A stretch of 59,026 bases of DNA from Guptibacillus hwajinpoensis (GCF_020524165.1 NZ_JAIVKU010000009.1:1-59026); one strand, 5' to 3'. Shown: positions 33,766-42,098, counted from the first letter of the stretch. The notes: a model not told the origin generated them from the letters alone. Numbers and translations: made by a program.

Positions 33766-36700
33766 TTACTCACTCGCCTGATTTGACCCAACATTCAAGT
33801 TTAATTTCTCACTGGATTGGTCTTCTTCATCGTCTAACTCTTTCATCTCAATCTCTTGCTCATCACTTGCTAGCATTTTGACATCCATACCAAGTGATTG
33901 TAGCTCTTTGATTAGAACTTTAAACGATTCTGGAATACCAGGCTCAGGAACATTTTCACCTTTAACGATTGCTTCATAAGTCTTAACACGTCCAACAACA
34001 TCATCTGACTTAACAGTCAAGATTTCTTGAAGGGTGTATGCAGCACCATATGCTTCGAGTGCCCATACTTCCATCTCACCAAAACGCTGTCCACCGAATT
34101 GTGCTTTACCACCCAGCGGTTGCTGTGTAACAAGTGAGTACGGACCAGTAGAACGCGCGTGAAGCTTGTCATCGACCATGTGAGCAAGTTTGATCATATA
34201 CATGACACCGACAGAAATACGGTTGTCAAATGGTTCACCTGTACGACCATCGTAGAGAACAGTTTTACCATCCCGTGGCATACCTGCTTCTTCTAACGTT
34301 TCCCATACATCTTCCTCACGTGCACCATCGAATACTGGTGTTGCTACGTGGATTCCGAGTGCACGTGCAGCCATACCGATGTGCAACTCTAGTACCTGTC
34401 CAATGTTCATACGAGAAGGAACACCTAGTGGGTTCAACATGATGTCGATTGGTGTGCCGTCTGGTAGGTAAGGCATGTCTTCTTCAGGAAGAATCCTTGA
34501 AATAACACCTTTGTTACCATGGCGACCAGCCATTTTATCTCCTTCATGAATTTTACGCTTCTGTACGATATAAACACGAACAAGCTGATTTACTCCCGGT
34601 GGAAGCTCATCGCCGTCTTCACGGTTAAAGATCTTCACATCAAGTACGATTCCATCTCCACCATGTGGCACACGGAGAGAAGTATCACGAACTTCACGAG
34701 CTTTTTCACCAAAGATTGCATGAAGGAGACGTTCTTCAGCAGTTAGCTCAGTTACACCTTTTGGCGTCACTTTACCAACAAGGATATCTCCGTCTTTTAC
34801 TTCAGCACCCATGCGAATAATTCCGCGTTCATCAAGGTTGCGCAGTGCGTCTTCCCCAACGTTCGGAATGTCACGAGTAATCTCTTCAGGTCCAAGCTTT
34901 GTATCGCGAGCTTCTGATTCGTACTCTTCAATATGAATTGAAGTATAAACGTCATCTTTTACAAGACGTTCGCTCATAATAATAGCATCCTCGTAGTTGT
35001 AACCTTCCCAAGTCATAAATCCGACAAGAACGTTACGTCCAAGGGCCATTTCACCTTTTTCCATTGAAGGACCATCACCAAGGATTTCACCTTTTACTAC
35101 GCGATCGCCTTCAACAACAATTGGCTTTTGGTTATAACATGTTCCTTGGTTGGAACGAATAAATTTAAGCAATTTGTAGCGATCAAGATCGCCTTTTACT
35201 TCCTGACCATCAATGACAGAAATGCGACGAACATGAATTTCTGCAGCAGACGCAAATTCAACAACACCGTCGTGCTTACAAATTACTGCAGCGCCGGAAT
35301 CTTTTCCGTTAACATGCTCCATTCCTGTTCCAACAATTGGTGCTTCAGGAACCATCAAAGGTACAGCTTGACGCTGCATGTTCGCACCCATTAGCGCACG
35401 GTTGGAGTCATCGTTCTCTAGGAACGGAATACAAGCCGTTGCGGCCGAAACAACCTGTTTCGGAGATACGTCCATGTAATCAATTTTTTCACGGGCGATG
35501 ATAATGTTTTCGTCACGGAAACGGGCAACAATATCTTCTTCCTTGAATGAACCATCTTCATTAAGTTTTGCGTTCGCCTGAGCCACAACGTAGTTATCCT
35601 GTTCATCGGCAGTTAGGTAGTCAATATACTCCGTTACTTTGCCTGTTTCAGGGTCCACTCTGCGGTATGGCGTCTCAATAAAGCCAAACTTATTAACTCT
35701 TGCATATGAAGACAGTGAGTTAATTAGTCCAATGTTTGGTCCCTCCGGCGTTTCGATCGGACACATTCTTCCATAGTGGGAATAGTGTACGTCACGAACC
35801 TCGAACCCTGCACGCTCACGTGTTAGACCACCAGGTCCTAGTGCAGATAAACGGCGCTTGTGAGTTAACTCAGCTAGCGGGTTTGTCTGATCCATGAACT
35901 GGGATAACTGCGAGCTACCAAAGAATTCTTTAATGGATGCAATAACAGGACGAATATTAATTAGCGCCTGCGGCGTAATCACATTCGTGTCTTGAATTGA
36001 CATACGCTCACGAACCACACGTTCCATACGAGATAAACCGATGCGGAATTGGTTCTGAAGGAGTTCTCCGACAGAACGCAGGCGACGGTTACCGAGATGG
36101 TCAATGTCATCTGTGTTTCCTACTTGATGTAGAAGATTAAAGAAGTAGTTAATAGAAGAAATGATATCGCCAGGTGTAATATTCTTTACGCCTGTCTCTA
36201 CTCCACCATTTCCGATTACATTAATAACTCTCTCACCTTCTGGATCATCAGGTGCATAGACCTTAATGGATTGTAGACCGATAGACTCATCTTCAATGAC
36301 TCCTCCATGAGGCTCAACGTCTTTAAATCCAACGTTCGTCTCTAGAGCAGGAAGAATTCTGTCAAGGAGACGACGATCGAGGATCGCGCCTTCTTCTGCA
36401 ATCACTTCGCCTGTTTCAGGGTCAACGAGCGTTTCTGCAAGACGTTGATTGAATAGACGGTTTTTAATATGAAGCTTCTTGTTAATCTTGTAACGTCCTA
36501 CGTTTGCAAGATCATAGCGCTTTGGATCAAAAAAGCGGGAATCAAGTAAGCTTTTGGCGTTATCGACAGTCGGAGGCTCGCCAGGACGTAAGCGTTCGTA
36601 GATTTCTAGAAGCGCTTTTTCTGTGCCGTCCGTGTTGTCTTTTTCCAGGGTATTGCGAAGATACTCATCTTCACCTAGGAGATCTATGATTTCTTGATCA

Positions 36701-37308
36701 GACCCAAACCCTAACGCTCTGAGCAGCACCGTAATTGGTAGCTTTCTAGTACGGTCAATTCGTACATAGACAATATCTTTGGCATCAGTTTCAAATTCCA
36801 GCCATGCTCCTCGGTTTGGAATGACAGTAGCTGTATATCCTTTTTTGCCGTTCTTATCGATCTTTTCACTATAGTAGACACTTGGAGAACGCACGAGCTG
36901 AGATACGATTACGCGTTCTGCCCCATTAATAATAAACGTACCTGTTTCAGTCATTAATGGGAAGTCACCCATGAACACTTCCTGTTCCTTTACTTCGCCT
37001 GTTTCTTTATTGATCAAGCGTACTTTAACTCGTAAAGGTGCAGAATAGGTTACATCTCGCTCTTTGGTTTCTTCCACGGGATACTTAGGTTCACCAAGGC
37101 TGTAATCAATAAATTCCAGCACAAGATTACCTGTGAAATCTTCGATTGGAGAAATATCCTGGAACATTTCTCGTAAACCCTCATCAAGAAACCATTGATA
37201 AGAAGCCGTTTGAATCTCAATTAGATTTGGCAAATCCAACACTTCTTTGATTCGCGCGTAGCTTCTTCTTTGGCGGTGGCGTCCATACTGAACTAGTTGG
37301 CCTGTCAA
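33766..37308 (-). CDS. rpoB: DNA-directed RNA polymerase subunit beta
   Basis: The 1180-residue protein has the usual Gram-positive domain set. The rifampicin-binding region FFGSSQLSQFMDQTNPLAEL followed by THKRRLSALGPGG keeps the wild-type Gln, Asp, His and Ser positions, so no resistance change is visible. The start is set at a TTG (giving MTGQLVQYGRH), 8 bases after GAGGGG; a GTG three codons upstream lies inside that site. An acidic tail of about 30 residues ends the protein. The gene has its own promoter and a structured leader of about 210 bases. Confidence 0.99.
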   Translation of the reverse strand: MTGQLVQYGRHRQRRSYARIKEVLDLPNLIEIQTASYQWFLDEGLREMFQDISPIEDFTGNLVLEFIDYSLGEPKYPVEETKERDVTYSAPLRVKVRLINKETGEVKEQEVFMGDFPLMTETGTFIINGAERVIVSQLVRSPSVYYSEKIDKNGKKGYTATVIPNRGAWLEFETDAKDIVYVRIDRTRKLPITVLLRALGFGSDQEIIDLLGEDEYLRNTLEKDNTDGTEKALLEIYERLRPGEPPTVDNAKSLLDSRFFDPKRYDLANVGRYKINKKLHIKNRLFNQRLAETLVDPETGEVIAEEGAILDRRLLDRILPALETNVGFKDVEPHGGVIEDESIGLQSIKVYAPDDPEGERVINVIGNGGVETGVKNITPGDIISSINYFFNLLHQVGNTDDIDHLGNRRLRSVGELLQNQFRIGLSRMERVVRERMSIQDTNVITPQALINIRPVIASIKEFFGSSQLSQFMDQTNPLAELTHKRRLSALGPGGLTRERAGFEVRDVHYSHYGRMCPIETPEGPNIGLINSLSSYARVNKFGFIETPYRRVDPETGKVTEYIDYLTADEQDNYVVAQANAKLNEDGSFKEEDIVARFRDENIIIAREKIDYMDVSPKQVVSAATACIPFLENDDSNRALMGANMQRQAVPLMVPEAPIVGTGMEHVNGKDSGAAVICKHDGVVEFASAAEIHVRRISVIDGQEVKGDLDRYKLLKFIRSNQGTCYNQKPIVVEGDRVVKGEILGDGPSMEKGEMALGRNVLVGFMTWEGYNYEDAIIMSERLVKDDVYTSIHIEEYESEARDTKLGPEEITRDIPNVGEDALRNLDERGIIRMGAEVKDGDILVGKVTPKGVTELTAEERLLHAIFGEKAREVRDTSLRVPHGGDGIVLDVKIFNREDGDELPPGVNQLVRVYIVQKRKIHEGDKMAGRHGNKGVISRILPEEDMPYLPDGTPIDIMLNPLGVPSRMNIGQVLELHIGMAARALGIHVATPVFDGAREEDVWETLEEAGMPRDGKTVLYDGRTGEPFDNRISVGVMYMIKLAHMVDDKLHARSTGPYSLVTQQPLGGKAQFGGQRFGEMEVWALEAYGAAYTLQEILTVKSDDVVGRVKTYEAIVKGENVPEPGIPESFKVLIKELQSLGMDVKMLASDEQEIEMKELDDEEDQSSEKLNLNVGSNQASE

Positions 37309-37346
37309 ATGATTCACCCCTCAAATCCAGCGTATTTATTTTCTTA

Positions 37347-37385
37347 GTCCAATGAGATTCTGCTAAATCGAATCTATCGTTGGAC
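37347..37385 (-). promoter_or_regulatory. nested hairpin in the rpoB leader
   Basis: GTCCAA pairs with TTGGAC, and inside them AGATTC pairs with GAATCT, giving a two-step stem. It lies about 40 bases upstream of the rpoB start. Just upstream, AAGGG and CCCTT followed by TTTCTTTTTTT resemble a weak attenuator, and further up TTTTCCAG pairs with CTGGAAAA over about 60 bases. Confidence 0.5.
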
Positions 37386-37523
37386 AAAAAAAGAAAAAGG
37401 GCATTGATAAAAATTCCCCTTAACTATAAACGATTATATTAGTTTTTCCAGACGACGGCATTTTATACCTCTTTGCACTCGAAAGCGAAAAAGGCCTGGA
37501 AAATCCATCATTGGCATTATATT

Positions 37524-37552
37524 ATATTAGCATAGGCCGTCCATGAAGTCAA
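37524..37552 (-). promoter_or_regulatory. rpoB-rpoC promoter
   Basis: TTGACT (37547-37552), 17 bp, TAATAT (37524-37529), with a TGC extension before the -10. It lies just downstream of the methyltransferase gene and gives a leader of about 210 bases before rpoB. Confidence 0.8.
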
Positions 37553-37568
37553 AGGATAATTTCATAAT

Positions 37569-38168
37569 TTACTTGACTGCTTTAAGAATATAGTATCCTT
37601 TCTTTTTCACGACGGTTTCAACTTGTTCGAACATTTCTTCAAGCTTTTTAACAGCTGAGGGGGCACCCTGTTTCTTTTGAATAACAACCCAAAGTGTACC
37701 TCGTTCTTTCAATACGTGATGGGCATCTTCCAATATGCCATGAACAACATCTTTCCCTGCACGTATCGGCGGGTTCGTAAGGACAGCGGCAAACTGTTTA
37801 TCTTTCACTGCACTTAACTGATCACTCGTCATCACCGTCACATTATGAACACGATTTTTAATCGCGTTGTTCATCGCAAGCTCCGTTGCACGTTCATTTA
37901 TGTCCAGCATATAAAAACAGCGATTAGAAAATTCAGAAGCAAGTGATATGCCAATGGGACCATAGCCGCATCCAGCATCTACTATATCCCCTTCAATCTT
38001 AGGTTCTTCAAATGATTCGATTAGAAGCTTACTCCCAAAATCGACCTCTTTCTTTGAAAAAACACCAGAATCAGTTGTGAATTGAAGCTGTTGCCCTCGT
38101 AAGTCCGCAATGATTTTATTTGGACTACTTTTCACACCGGGGTTTTTCGTATAATAATGTTCACTCAT
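37569..38168 (-). CDS. class I SAM-dependent methyltransferase (RsmC-like, YbxB)
   Basis: The 199-residue protein has the SAM-binding motif VDAGCGYGPIG and the catalytic NPPIRAG motif of N2-guanine or N6-adenine methyltransferases. It matches the C-terminal catalytic half of RsmC, which methylates G1207 of 16S rRNA in E. coli, but lacks the RsmC N-terminal domain. The true substrate is not shown by sequence. The start is the ATG 6 bases after GAGGG and gives MSEHYYTK. It lies between rplL and rpoB, as in B. subtilis. Confidence 0.9.
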   Translation of the reverse strand: MSEHYYTKNPGVKSSPNKIIADLRGQQLQFTTDSGVFSKKEVDFGSKLLIESFEEPKIEGDIVDAGCGYGPIGISLASEFSNRCFYMLDINERATELAMNNAIKNRVHNVTVMTSDQLSAVKDKQFAAVLTNPPIRAGKDVVHGILEDAHHVLKERGTLWVVIQKKQGAPSAVKKLEEMFEQVETVVKKKGYYILKAVK

Positions 38169-38245
38169 CATTTTCCCTCTTTTCATCGCCATTTCTAACA
38201 GACTACCCACCTACTATGATAACCATAATGATTAGCATCAAATAA

Positions 38246-38275
38246 CAAAAAGCTCGCTTCTAAAAGCGAGCTTTT
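38246..38275 (-). terminator. rplJ-rplL terminator
   Basis: On the minus strand AAGCTCGCTT, loop TTAG, AAGCGAGCTT is followed by T. It lies about 16 bases after the rplL stop codon. Confidence 0.92.
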
Positions 38276-38290
38276 GTTTCAGACAAATGA

Positions 38291-38653
38291 CTACTTAACT
38301 TCTACTACTGCGCCAACTTCTTCAAGCTTAGACTTAAGCTCTTCAGCTTCGTCTTTAGCAACGCCTTCTTTAATAGAGCTTGGTGCGCCGTCAACTAGTT
38401 CTTTAGCTTCTTTCAAGCCAAGACCAGTGATTTCGCGAACAACTTTGATGACCTTGATTTTGCTGCTTCCAGCACTTTCAAGAACTACATCAAATTCAGT
38501 TTTCTCTTCAGCAGCACCTTCTGCTGCGCCACCTGCTGCTGCTACTGGAGCTGCTGCAGTTACACCAAATTCTTCTTCGATCGCTTTAACTAGGTCGTTA
38601 AGCTCAAGAACTGTCATTTCTTTGATTGCTTCAATGATTTGCTCGTTACCCAT
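38291..38653 (-). CDS. rplL: 50S ribosomal protein L7/L12
   Basis: L7/L12 is 120 residues: an N-terminal dimerisation domain, an Ala/Gly-rich hinge (about 36-50, AAPVAAAGGAAEGA) and a C-terminal domain with KVVREITGLGLKEAKELVDG that recruits translation factors. Several dimers bind L10. It follows rplJ by 54 bases under the control of the L10 leader. Confidence 0.99.
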   Translation of the reverse strand: MGNEQIIEAIKEMTVLELNDLVKAIEEEFGVTAAAPVAAAGGAAEGAAEEKTEFDVVLESAGSSKIKVIKVVREITGLGLKEAKELVDGAPSSIKEGVAKDEAEELKSKLEEVGAVVEVK

Positions 38654-38707
38654 GAGTAAATCCTCCTTAATTTTTGTTTTATTTATACCAAATGATAGAC
38701 GGTTAAT

Positions 38708-39208
38708 TTACGCGCCTTGTTCTTCCTTTTGATCAGCCACAGCTTTTGTAGCAAGTGCCATATTGCGCATAGGTGCTTGTAGCACAGATAGCAACATAGA
38801 AAGTAGTCCTTCGCGGTTTGGTAGATCCGCAAGTTCTTTGATCTTTTCTACTGAAACAACGCCGCCTTCGATTACGCCAGTCTTGATTTCAAGAGCTTCG
38901 TGACTTTTAGCGAAGTTGTTCAAGATTTTAGCAGGAGCAACAACATCTTCATTGCTGAACGCGATTGCCGTAGGGCCGACAAGGTGTTCATTCAAATCAG
39001 TAAGTTCAAGCTCTTCTGCTGCGCGACGAGTCATTGTGTTCTTGTAAACACGGAACTCAACGTTTGCATCACGCAATTGCTTACGAAGCTCAGTTACTTC
39101 AGAAACATCAAGTCCGCGATAATCAACAAAGATTGTTGACTGGCTATCACGTAGTTTGTCTGCAATTTCCGTAACTAGTTGCTTCTTCTGTTCAACTATA
39201 CTGCTCAT
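38708..39208 (-). CDS. rplJ: 50S ribosomal protein L10
   Basis: L10 is 166 residues. The N-terminal RNA-binding part includes FVDYRGLDVSEVTELRKQL, and the C-terminal helix binds the L7/L12 dimers. With L12 it represses its own operon by binding the leader mRNA. A clear AGGAGG lies before the ATG. Confidence 0.99.
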   Translation of the reverse strand: MSSIVEQKKQLVTEIADKLRDSQSTIFVDYRGLDVSEVTELRKQLRDANVEFRVYKNTMTRRAAEELELTDLNEHLVGPTAIAFSNEDVVAPAKILNNFAKSHEALEIKTGVIEGGVVSVEKIKELADLPNREGLLSMLLSVLQAPMRNMALATKAVADQKEEQGA

Positions 39209-39399
39209 AGTTCCACCTCCTAAAGAAATGTATCTATACCGCCCTGGAATATGAGGTCATATAAAAAGCCTTCACATCCGAAGACATGAAGGCTTTACGA
39301 TTACATACGTATCGAATCACTTCACACCTCGGCAGGATATTAAGTGCAAGTGCACTCCTGCTGTCTACGGTACAGAAAGTATTAATTTATCAAACAACA
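39209..39399 (-). promoter_or_regulatory. L10 leader with attenuator terminator
   Basis: The transcript leader shows the diagnostic paired segments of the L10(L12) binding site, CCGTAGACAGCAGG and CCTGCCGAGG. These are followed by an attenuator stem, AAAGCCTTCATGTC and GATGTGAAGGCTTTTT (about 39263-39296), which ends in T. This is the known rplJ autoregulatory leader of bacteria. Confidence 0.92.
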
Positions 39400-39405
39400 T
39401 TTACA

Positions 39406-39434
39406 AGTATATTTAATAGCTACGCAAATGTCAA
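39406..39434 (-). promoter_or_regulatory. rplJ-rplL promoter
   Basis: TTGACA (39429-39434), 17 bp, TATACT (39406-39411): a near-perfect sigma-A promoter just past the rplA stop codon. The expected start is near 39399, which matches the beginning of the L10 leader. Confidence 0.92.
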
Positions 39435-39446
39435 CAGCTAATTTAA

Positions 39447-40139
39447 TTAGCGGTAAGTTGATGCGTTAACTTTAACACCAGGTCCCATTGTAGATGTAAC
39501 CGAAATGTTTTTAAGGTATGTGCCTTTTGCAGCTGCAGGCTTAACTTTCACAAGTGTTTCTACAAGTGTGTTCAAGTTTTCTACAAGCTTGTCAGCTTCG
39601 AAAGATACTTTACCAATCGGTGCATGGACGTTACCAGCACGATCAACGCGGTACTCTACTTTACCAGCTTTGATTTCGTTAACAGCTTTTTGAACGTCGA
39701 ACGTTACTGTTCCAGTTTTCGGGTTTGGCATTAAGCCTTTTGGTCCAAGTACGCGACCAAGCTTACCAACTTCGCCCATCATATCTGGAGTTGCAACGAT
39801 TACGTCAAATTCAAACCAACCCTGGTTGATTTTAGCAATGTAATCAGCTTCTCCAACATAGTCAGCGCCAGCTGCTTCAGCTTCTTTCGCTTTTTCGCCT
39901 TTTGCAAAAACAAGAACGCGTTGAGTTTTACCAGTTCCGTTTGGAAGTACAACCGCGCCACGAACCTGCTGGTCGTTTTTCTTCGGGTCTACTCCTAGAC
40001 GAATTGCTGCTTCAACCGTTCCATCAAAGTTTCCTACAGAAGTTTTCTTCACAAGTTCAACTGCTTCTTGAGGCTCATAGAAAGTTGTACGTTCAACTAG
40101 CTTGGCAGCCTCCTGGTATCTTTTACCTCTTTTTGCCAT
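39447..40139 (-). CDS. rplA: 50S ribosomal protein L1
   Basis: L1 is 230 residues in two domains, with MAKRGKRYQEAAKLV at the start, the GRVLGPKGLMPNPKTGTV signature and the C-terminal GTYLKNISVTSTMGPGV. It binds the mobile L1 stalk that releases E-site tRNA, and it is a known translational repressor of its own mRNA. A stem-loop that mimics its rRNA site lies just before its ribosome binding site. Confidence 0.99.
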   Translation of the reverse strand: MAKRGKRYQEAAKLVERTTFYEPQEAVELVKKTSVGNFDGTVEAAIRLGVDPKKNDQQVRGAVVLPNGTGKTQRVLVFAKGEKAKEAEAAGADYVGEADYIAKINQGWFEFDVIVATPDMMGEVGKLGRVLGPKGLMPNPKTGTVTFDVQKAVNEIKAGKVEYRVDRAGNVHAPIGKVSFEADKLVENLNTLVETLVKVKPAAAKGTYLKNISVTSTMGPGVKVNASTYR

Positions 40140-40158
40140 TTTGTGTTCCTCCTTGAAT

Positions 40159-40183
40159 GTGGTTTAGCGGATTAACCTCCCAC
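40159..40183 (-). promoter_or_regulatory. L1-binding-site mimic upstream of rplA
   Basis: The transcript reads GTGGGAGG, a 13-base connecting segment, then ACCAC, closing a GTGG/CCAC stem directly before the rplA Shine-Dalgarno AAGGAGG. The two conserved strands match the GUGGGAGG and ACCAC strands of the L1 site in 23S rRNA. L1 could bind here and block rplA translation. Confidence 0.7.
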
Positions 40184-40278
40184 TATTTATGACGCCAAAT
40201 GAACGACATCATAATAAAAGTTGCGAACCTGTAAAACACAGGCAGGAATCCCTTTTAATCGCAACGGCTTGTGTAACA

Positions 40279-40704
40279 TTAATCTTCGATCGTAATTCCC
40301 ATGCTACGTGCAGTACCTTCAACCATACGCATTGCAGAATCAACATTCGCTGCGTTAAGGTCTGGCATTTTTGTTTCAGCGATTTCACGCACTTTATCAC
40401 GCTTCACAGTCGCAACTTTGTTGCGGTTTGGTTCACCAGAACCTGACTCGATCCCTGCTGCTTTCTTAAGAAGAACTGCAGCTGGTGGAGTTTTAGTGAT
40501 AAATGTAAATGAACGGTCTTCAAAAACCGTGATTTCTACTGGAATGATCATACCAGCCTGGTCAGAAGTACGAGCATTAAACTCTTTACAGAATCCCATG
40601 ATGTTAACTCCAGCTTGACCTAGTGCAGGTCCTACTGGTGGTGCAGGATTCGCCTTCCCAGCCGGGATTTGCAATTTAACAACTTTGATTACCTTTTTAG
40701 CCAC
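40279..40704 (-). CDS. rplK: 50S ribosomal protein L11
   Basis: L11 is 141 residues. The N-terminal domain carries KLQIPAGKANPAPPVGPALG, where thiostrepton-type resistance changes arise (wild type here). The C-terminal domain binds the GTPase-associated region of 23S rRNA. It is also needed for RelA activation. The start is GTG, 8 bases after AAGGAGG, giving MAKKVIK. Its leader carries an L1-site mimic, so L1 probably controls both genes. Confidence 0.99.
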   Translation of the reverse strand: MAKKVIKVVKLQIPAGKANPAPPVGPALGQAGVNIMGFCKEFNARTSDQAGMIIPVEITVFEDRSFTFITKTPPAAVLLKKAAGIESGSGEPNRNKVATVKRDKVREIAETKMPDLNAANVDSAMRMVEGTARSMGITIED

Positions 40705-40730
40705 GCGACACACCTCCTTAAGTCCGTGAT

Positions 40731-40759
40731 GTGGTATTTGGGTGTTTACACCCTCCCAC
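40731..40759 (-). promoter_or_regulatory. L1-binding-site mimic upstream of rplK
   Basis: The transcript reads GGTGGGAGGGTGTAAACACC, then CAAATACCAC. The outer GTGG/CCAC stem, GGGAGG strand and AAATACCAC strand copy the L1-binding region of 23S rRNA, with an inner GGGTGT/ACACCC hairpin capping it. Feedback repression of rplK-rplA by L1 through such a site is established in other bacteria. Confidence 0.82.
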
Positions 40760-40811
40760 CTTATATATCAATTGAATGTCTCGATTAGTATGAGACTCAT
40801 GAAACATTAAA

Positions 40812-40840
40812 ATTCTATCATTAATCGAAAAGTTAAGCAA
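40812..40840 (-). promoter_or_regulatory. rplK-rplA promoter
   Basis: TTGCTT (40835-40840), 17 bp, TAGAAT (40812-40817), with a TGA extension before the -10. It lies between nusG and rplK, partly next to the nusG stop codon. Confidence 0.7.
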
Positions 40841-40851
40841 GGACTTTTCAA

Positions 40852-41385
40852 TTAGAACTTTTCAACTTGTCCAAAATTCAATTCTACAGGCGTTTCTCTA
40901 CCGAACATATTGACATGCACTTTCACTTTCCCTTTATCCATATCAATTCCTTCAACAGAACCTACGAAATCAGCAAATGGACCTTCTTTTACTTTCACTT
41001 TTTCTTTAAGCTCGAAGTCTACATCTGCTTTCGGCTGTTCCATTCCCATTTGCTTAAGAAGTGATTCTACTTCTTCAGGAAGCAAAGCCGTTGGTTTTGA
41101 ACCGGCACCACTTGATCCTACGAAACCAGTAACACCCGGCGTGTTTCGGACAACGTACCATGAATCGTCCGTCATGACCATCTCAGTAATAACATAGCCA
41201 GGAAAGACTTTTTTCATAACCGTTTTCTTCTTACCGTTTTTCTCTTCTGTTTCTTCTTCTACAGGGACGAGAACACGAAAGATTTTATCCGTCATGCCCA
41301 TTGTCTCAACCCTTTTTTCAAGGTTGGTCTTTACTTTGTTTTCATACCCTGAATACGTATGAACAACATACCATCTTTTTTCCAT
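40852..41385 (-). CDS. nusG: transcription termination/antitermination factor NusG
   Basis: NusG is 177 residues. The N-terminal NGN domain has EKRWYVVHTYSGYENKVK and DDSWYVVRNTPGVTGFVG, and the C-terminal KOW domain (about 120-177) has GPFADFVGSVEGID. NusG binds RNA polymerase and, in Bacillus, promotes sequence-specific pausing. The start was chosen by homology at MEKRWYV. The purine-rich site GGGAGGGAAGG lies 15-27 bases upstream, further than normal, with a small GGAC/GTCC hairpin between. It follows secE. Confidence 0.97.
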   Translation of the reverse strand: MEKRWYVVHTYSGYENKVKTNLEKRVETMGMTDKIFRVLVPVEEETEEKNGKKKTVMKKVFPGYVITEMVMTDDSWYVVRNTPGVTGFVGSSGAGSKPTALLPEEVESLLKQMGMEQPKADVDFELKEKVKVKEGPFADFVGSVEGIDMDKGKVKVHVNMFGRETPVELNFGQVEKF

Positions 41386-41463
41386 ATATGCAGGACTGTG
41401 TCCTTCCCTCCCCAACTCATTTACTCTCTCATTCTAACCTTGAGAATGAATTTTTATAACGAT

Positions 41464-41658
41464 TTATCCTAAAATGAGGCGGATTATTGAGGAAATACCC
41501 TGGTCGATCAACGCAAAGAATACAGCTATAAAAATAACCGTTGTAACAGTTACGATTGTATAGCGAGTCAATTCCTTACGCGTAGGCCAGCTTACCCGCT
41601 TCATTTCACTTGCGACATTACGAAAGAACTTACCAGAACGTTGAACAATACTTGCCAT
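41464..41658 (-). CDS. secE: preprotein translocase subunit SecE
   Basis: SecE is the short, 64-residue Gram-positive type with one membrane helix (about 34-55) preceded by the conserved amphipathic segment EMKRVSWPTRKEL. It clamps the SecY channel. It lies between rpmG and nusG, the standard order. Confidence 0.98.
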   Translation of the reverse strand: MASIVQRSGKFFRNVASEMKRVSWPTRKELTRYTIVTVTTVIFIAVFFALIDQGISSIIRLILG

Positions 41659-41748
41659 TACTTGCTACCCCCAATTAATCTGGCGGAAAACTCCCCCGAG
41701 AATCTATTTTGATGTCGTTTGCCTCAAAAGCAAACACCCTGCGAGGCA

Positions 41749-41898
41749 TTACTTTGTTTCACGATGCACAGTATGAGCACCGCAGTATTTGCAATACTTC
41801 TTAACTTCGATGCGGGCCGGGCTTGTCTGTGAGTTTTTCATAGTTGTATAGTTTCGGCTATTGCATTGAACACATGCTAGTACTGCCTTTTTACGCAT
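41749..41898 (-). CDS. rpmG: 50S ribosomal protein L33 (zinc-binding form)
   Basis: This 49-codon gene starts MRKKAVLACVQCNSRNYTT and ends ARIEVKKYCKYCGAHTVHRE plus two to three residues. The two CxxC pairs (CVQC, CKYC) make it the zinc form of L33. GGAAGG lies 7 bases before the ATG. It is the first gene of the rpmG-secE-nusG run after sigH, which corresponds to rpmGB of B. subtilis. Confidence 0.96.
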   Translation of the reverse strand: MRKKAVLACVQCNSRNYTTMKNSQTSPARIEVKKYCKYCGAHTVHRETK

Positions 41899-42043
41899 AA
41901 TGACACCTTCCTAAGCCGCGCAGTAGTGAAGTTTGTATTTATATAAGCTTTCTTATATCAAAAAAGAGCAAAATAAAAAAACGTTCAGCTACCCTGTGAC
42001 GTTCTTACAAACCTAACAAAAAATTGACATTCTTACTTTTACA

Positions 42044-42073
42044 ACTTTATCATAGCGCGTTTTAGCATGTCAA
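42044..42073 (-). promoter_or_regulatory. rpmG-secE-nusG promoter
   Basis: TTGACA (42068-42073), 18 bp, then an extended -10 TGATAAAGT (TAAAGT at 42044-42049). It lies just past the sigH terminator. The leader of about 140 bases contains ATATAAG/CTTATAT and a weak AACGT/ACGTT stem followed by T. Confidence 0.65.
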
Positions 42074-42098
42074 TAAAGCCTATGAAAGACAGACACAG

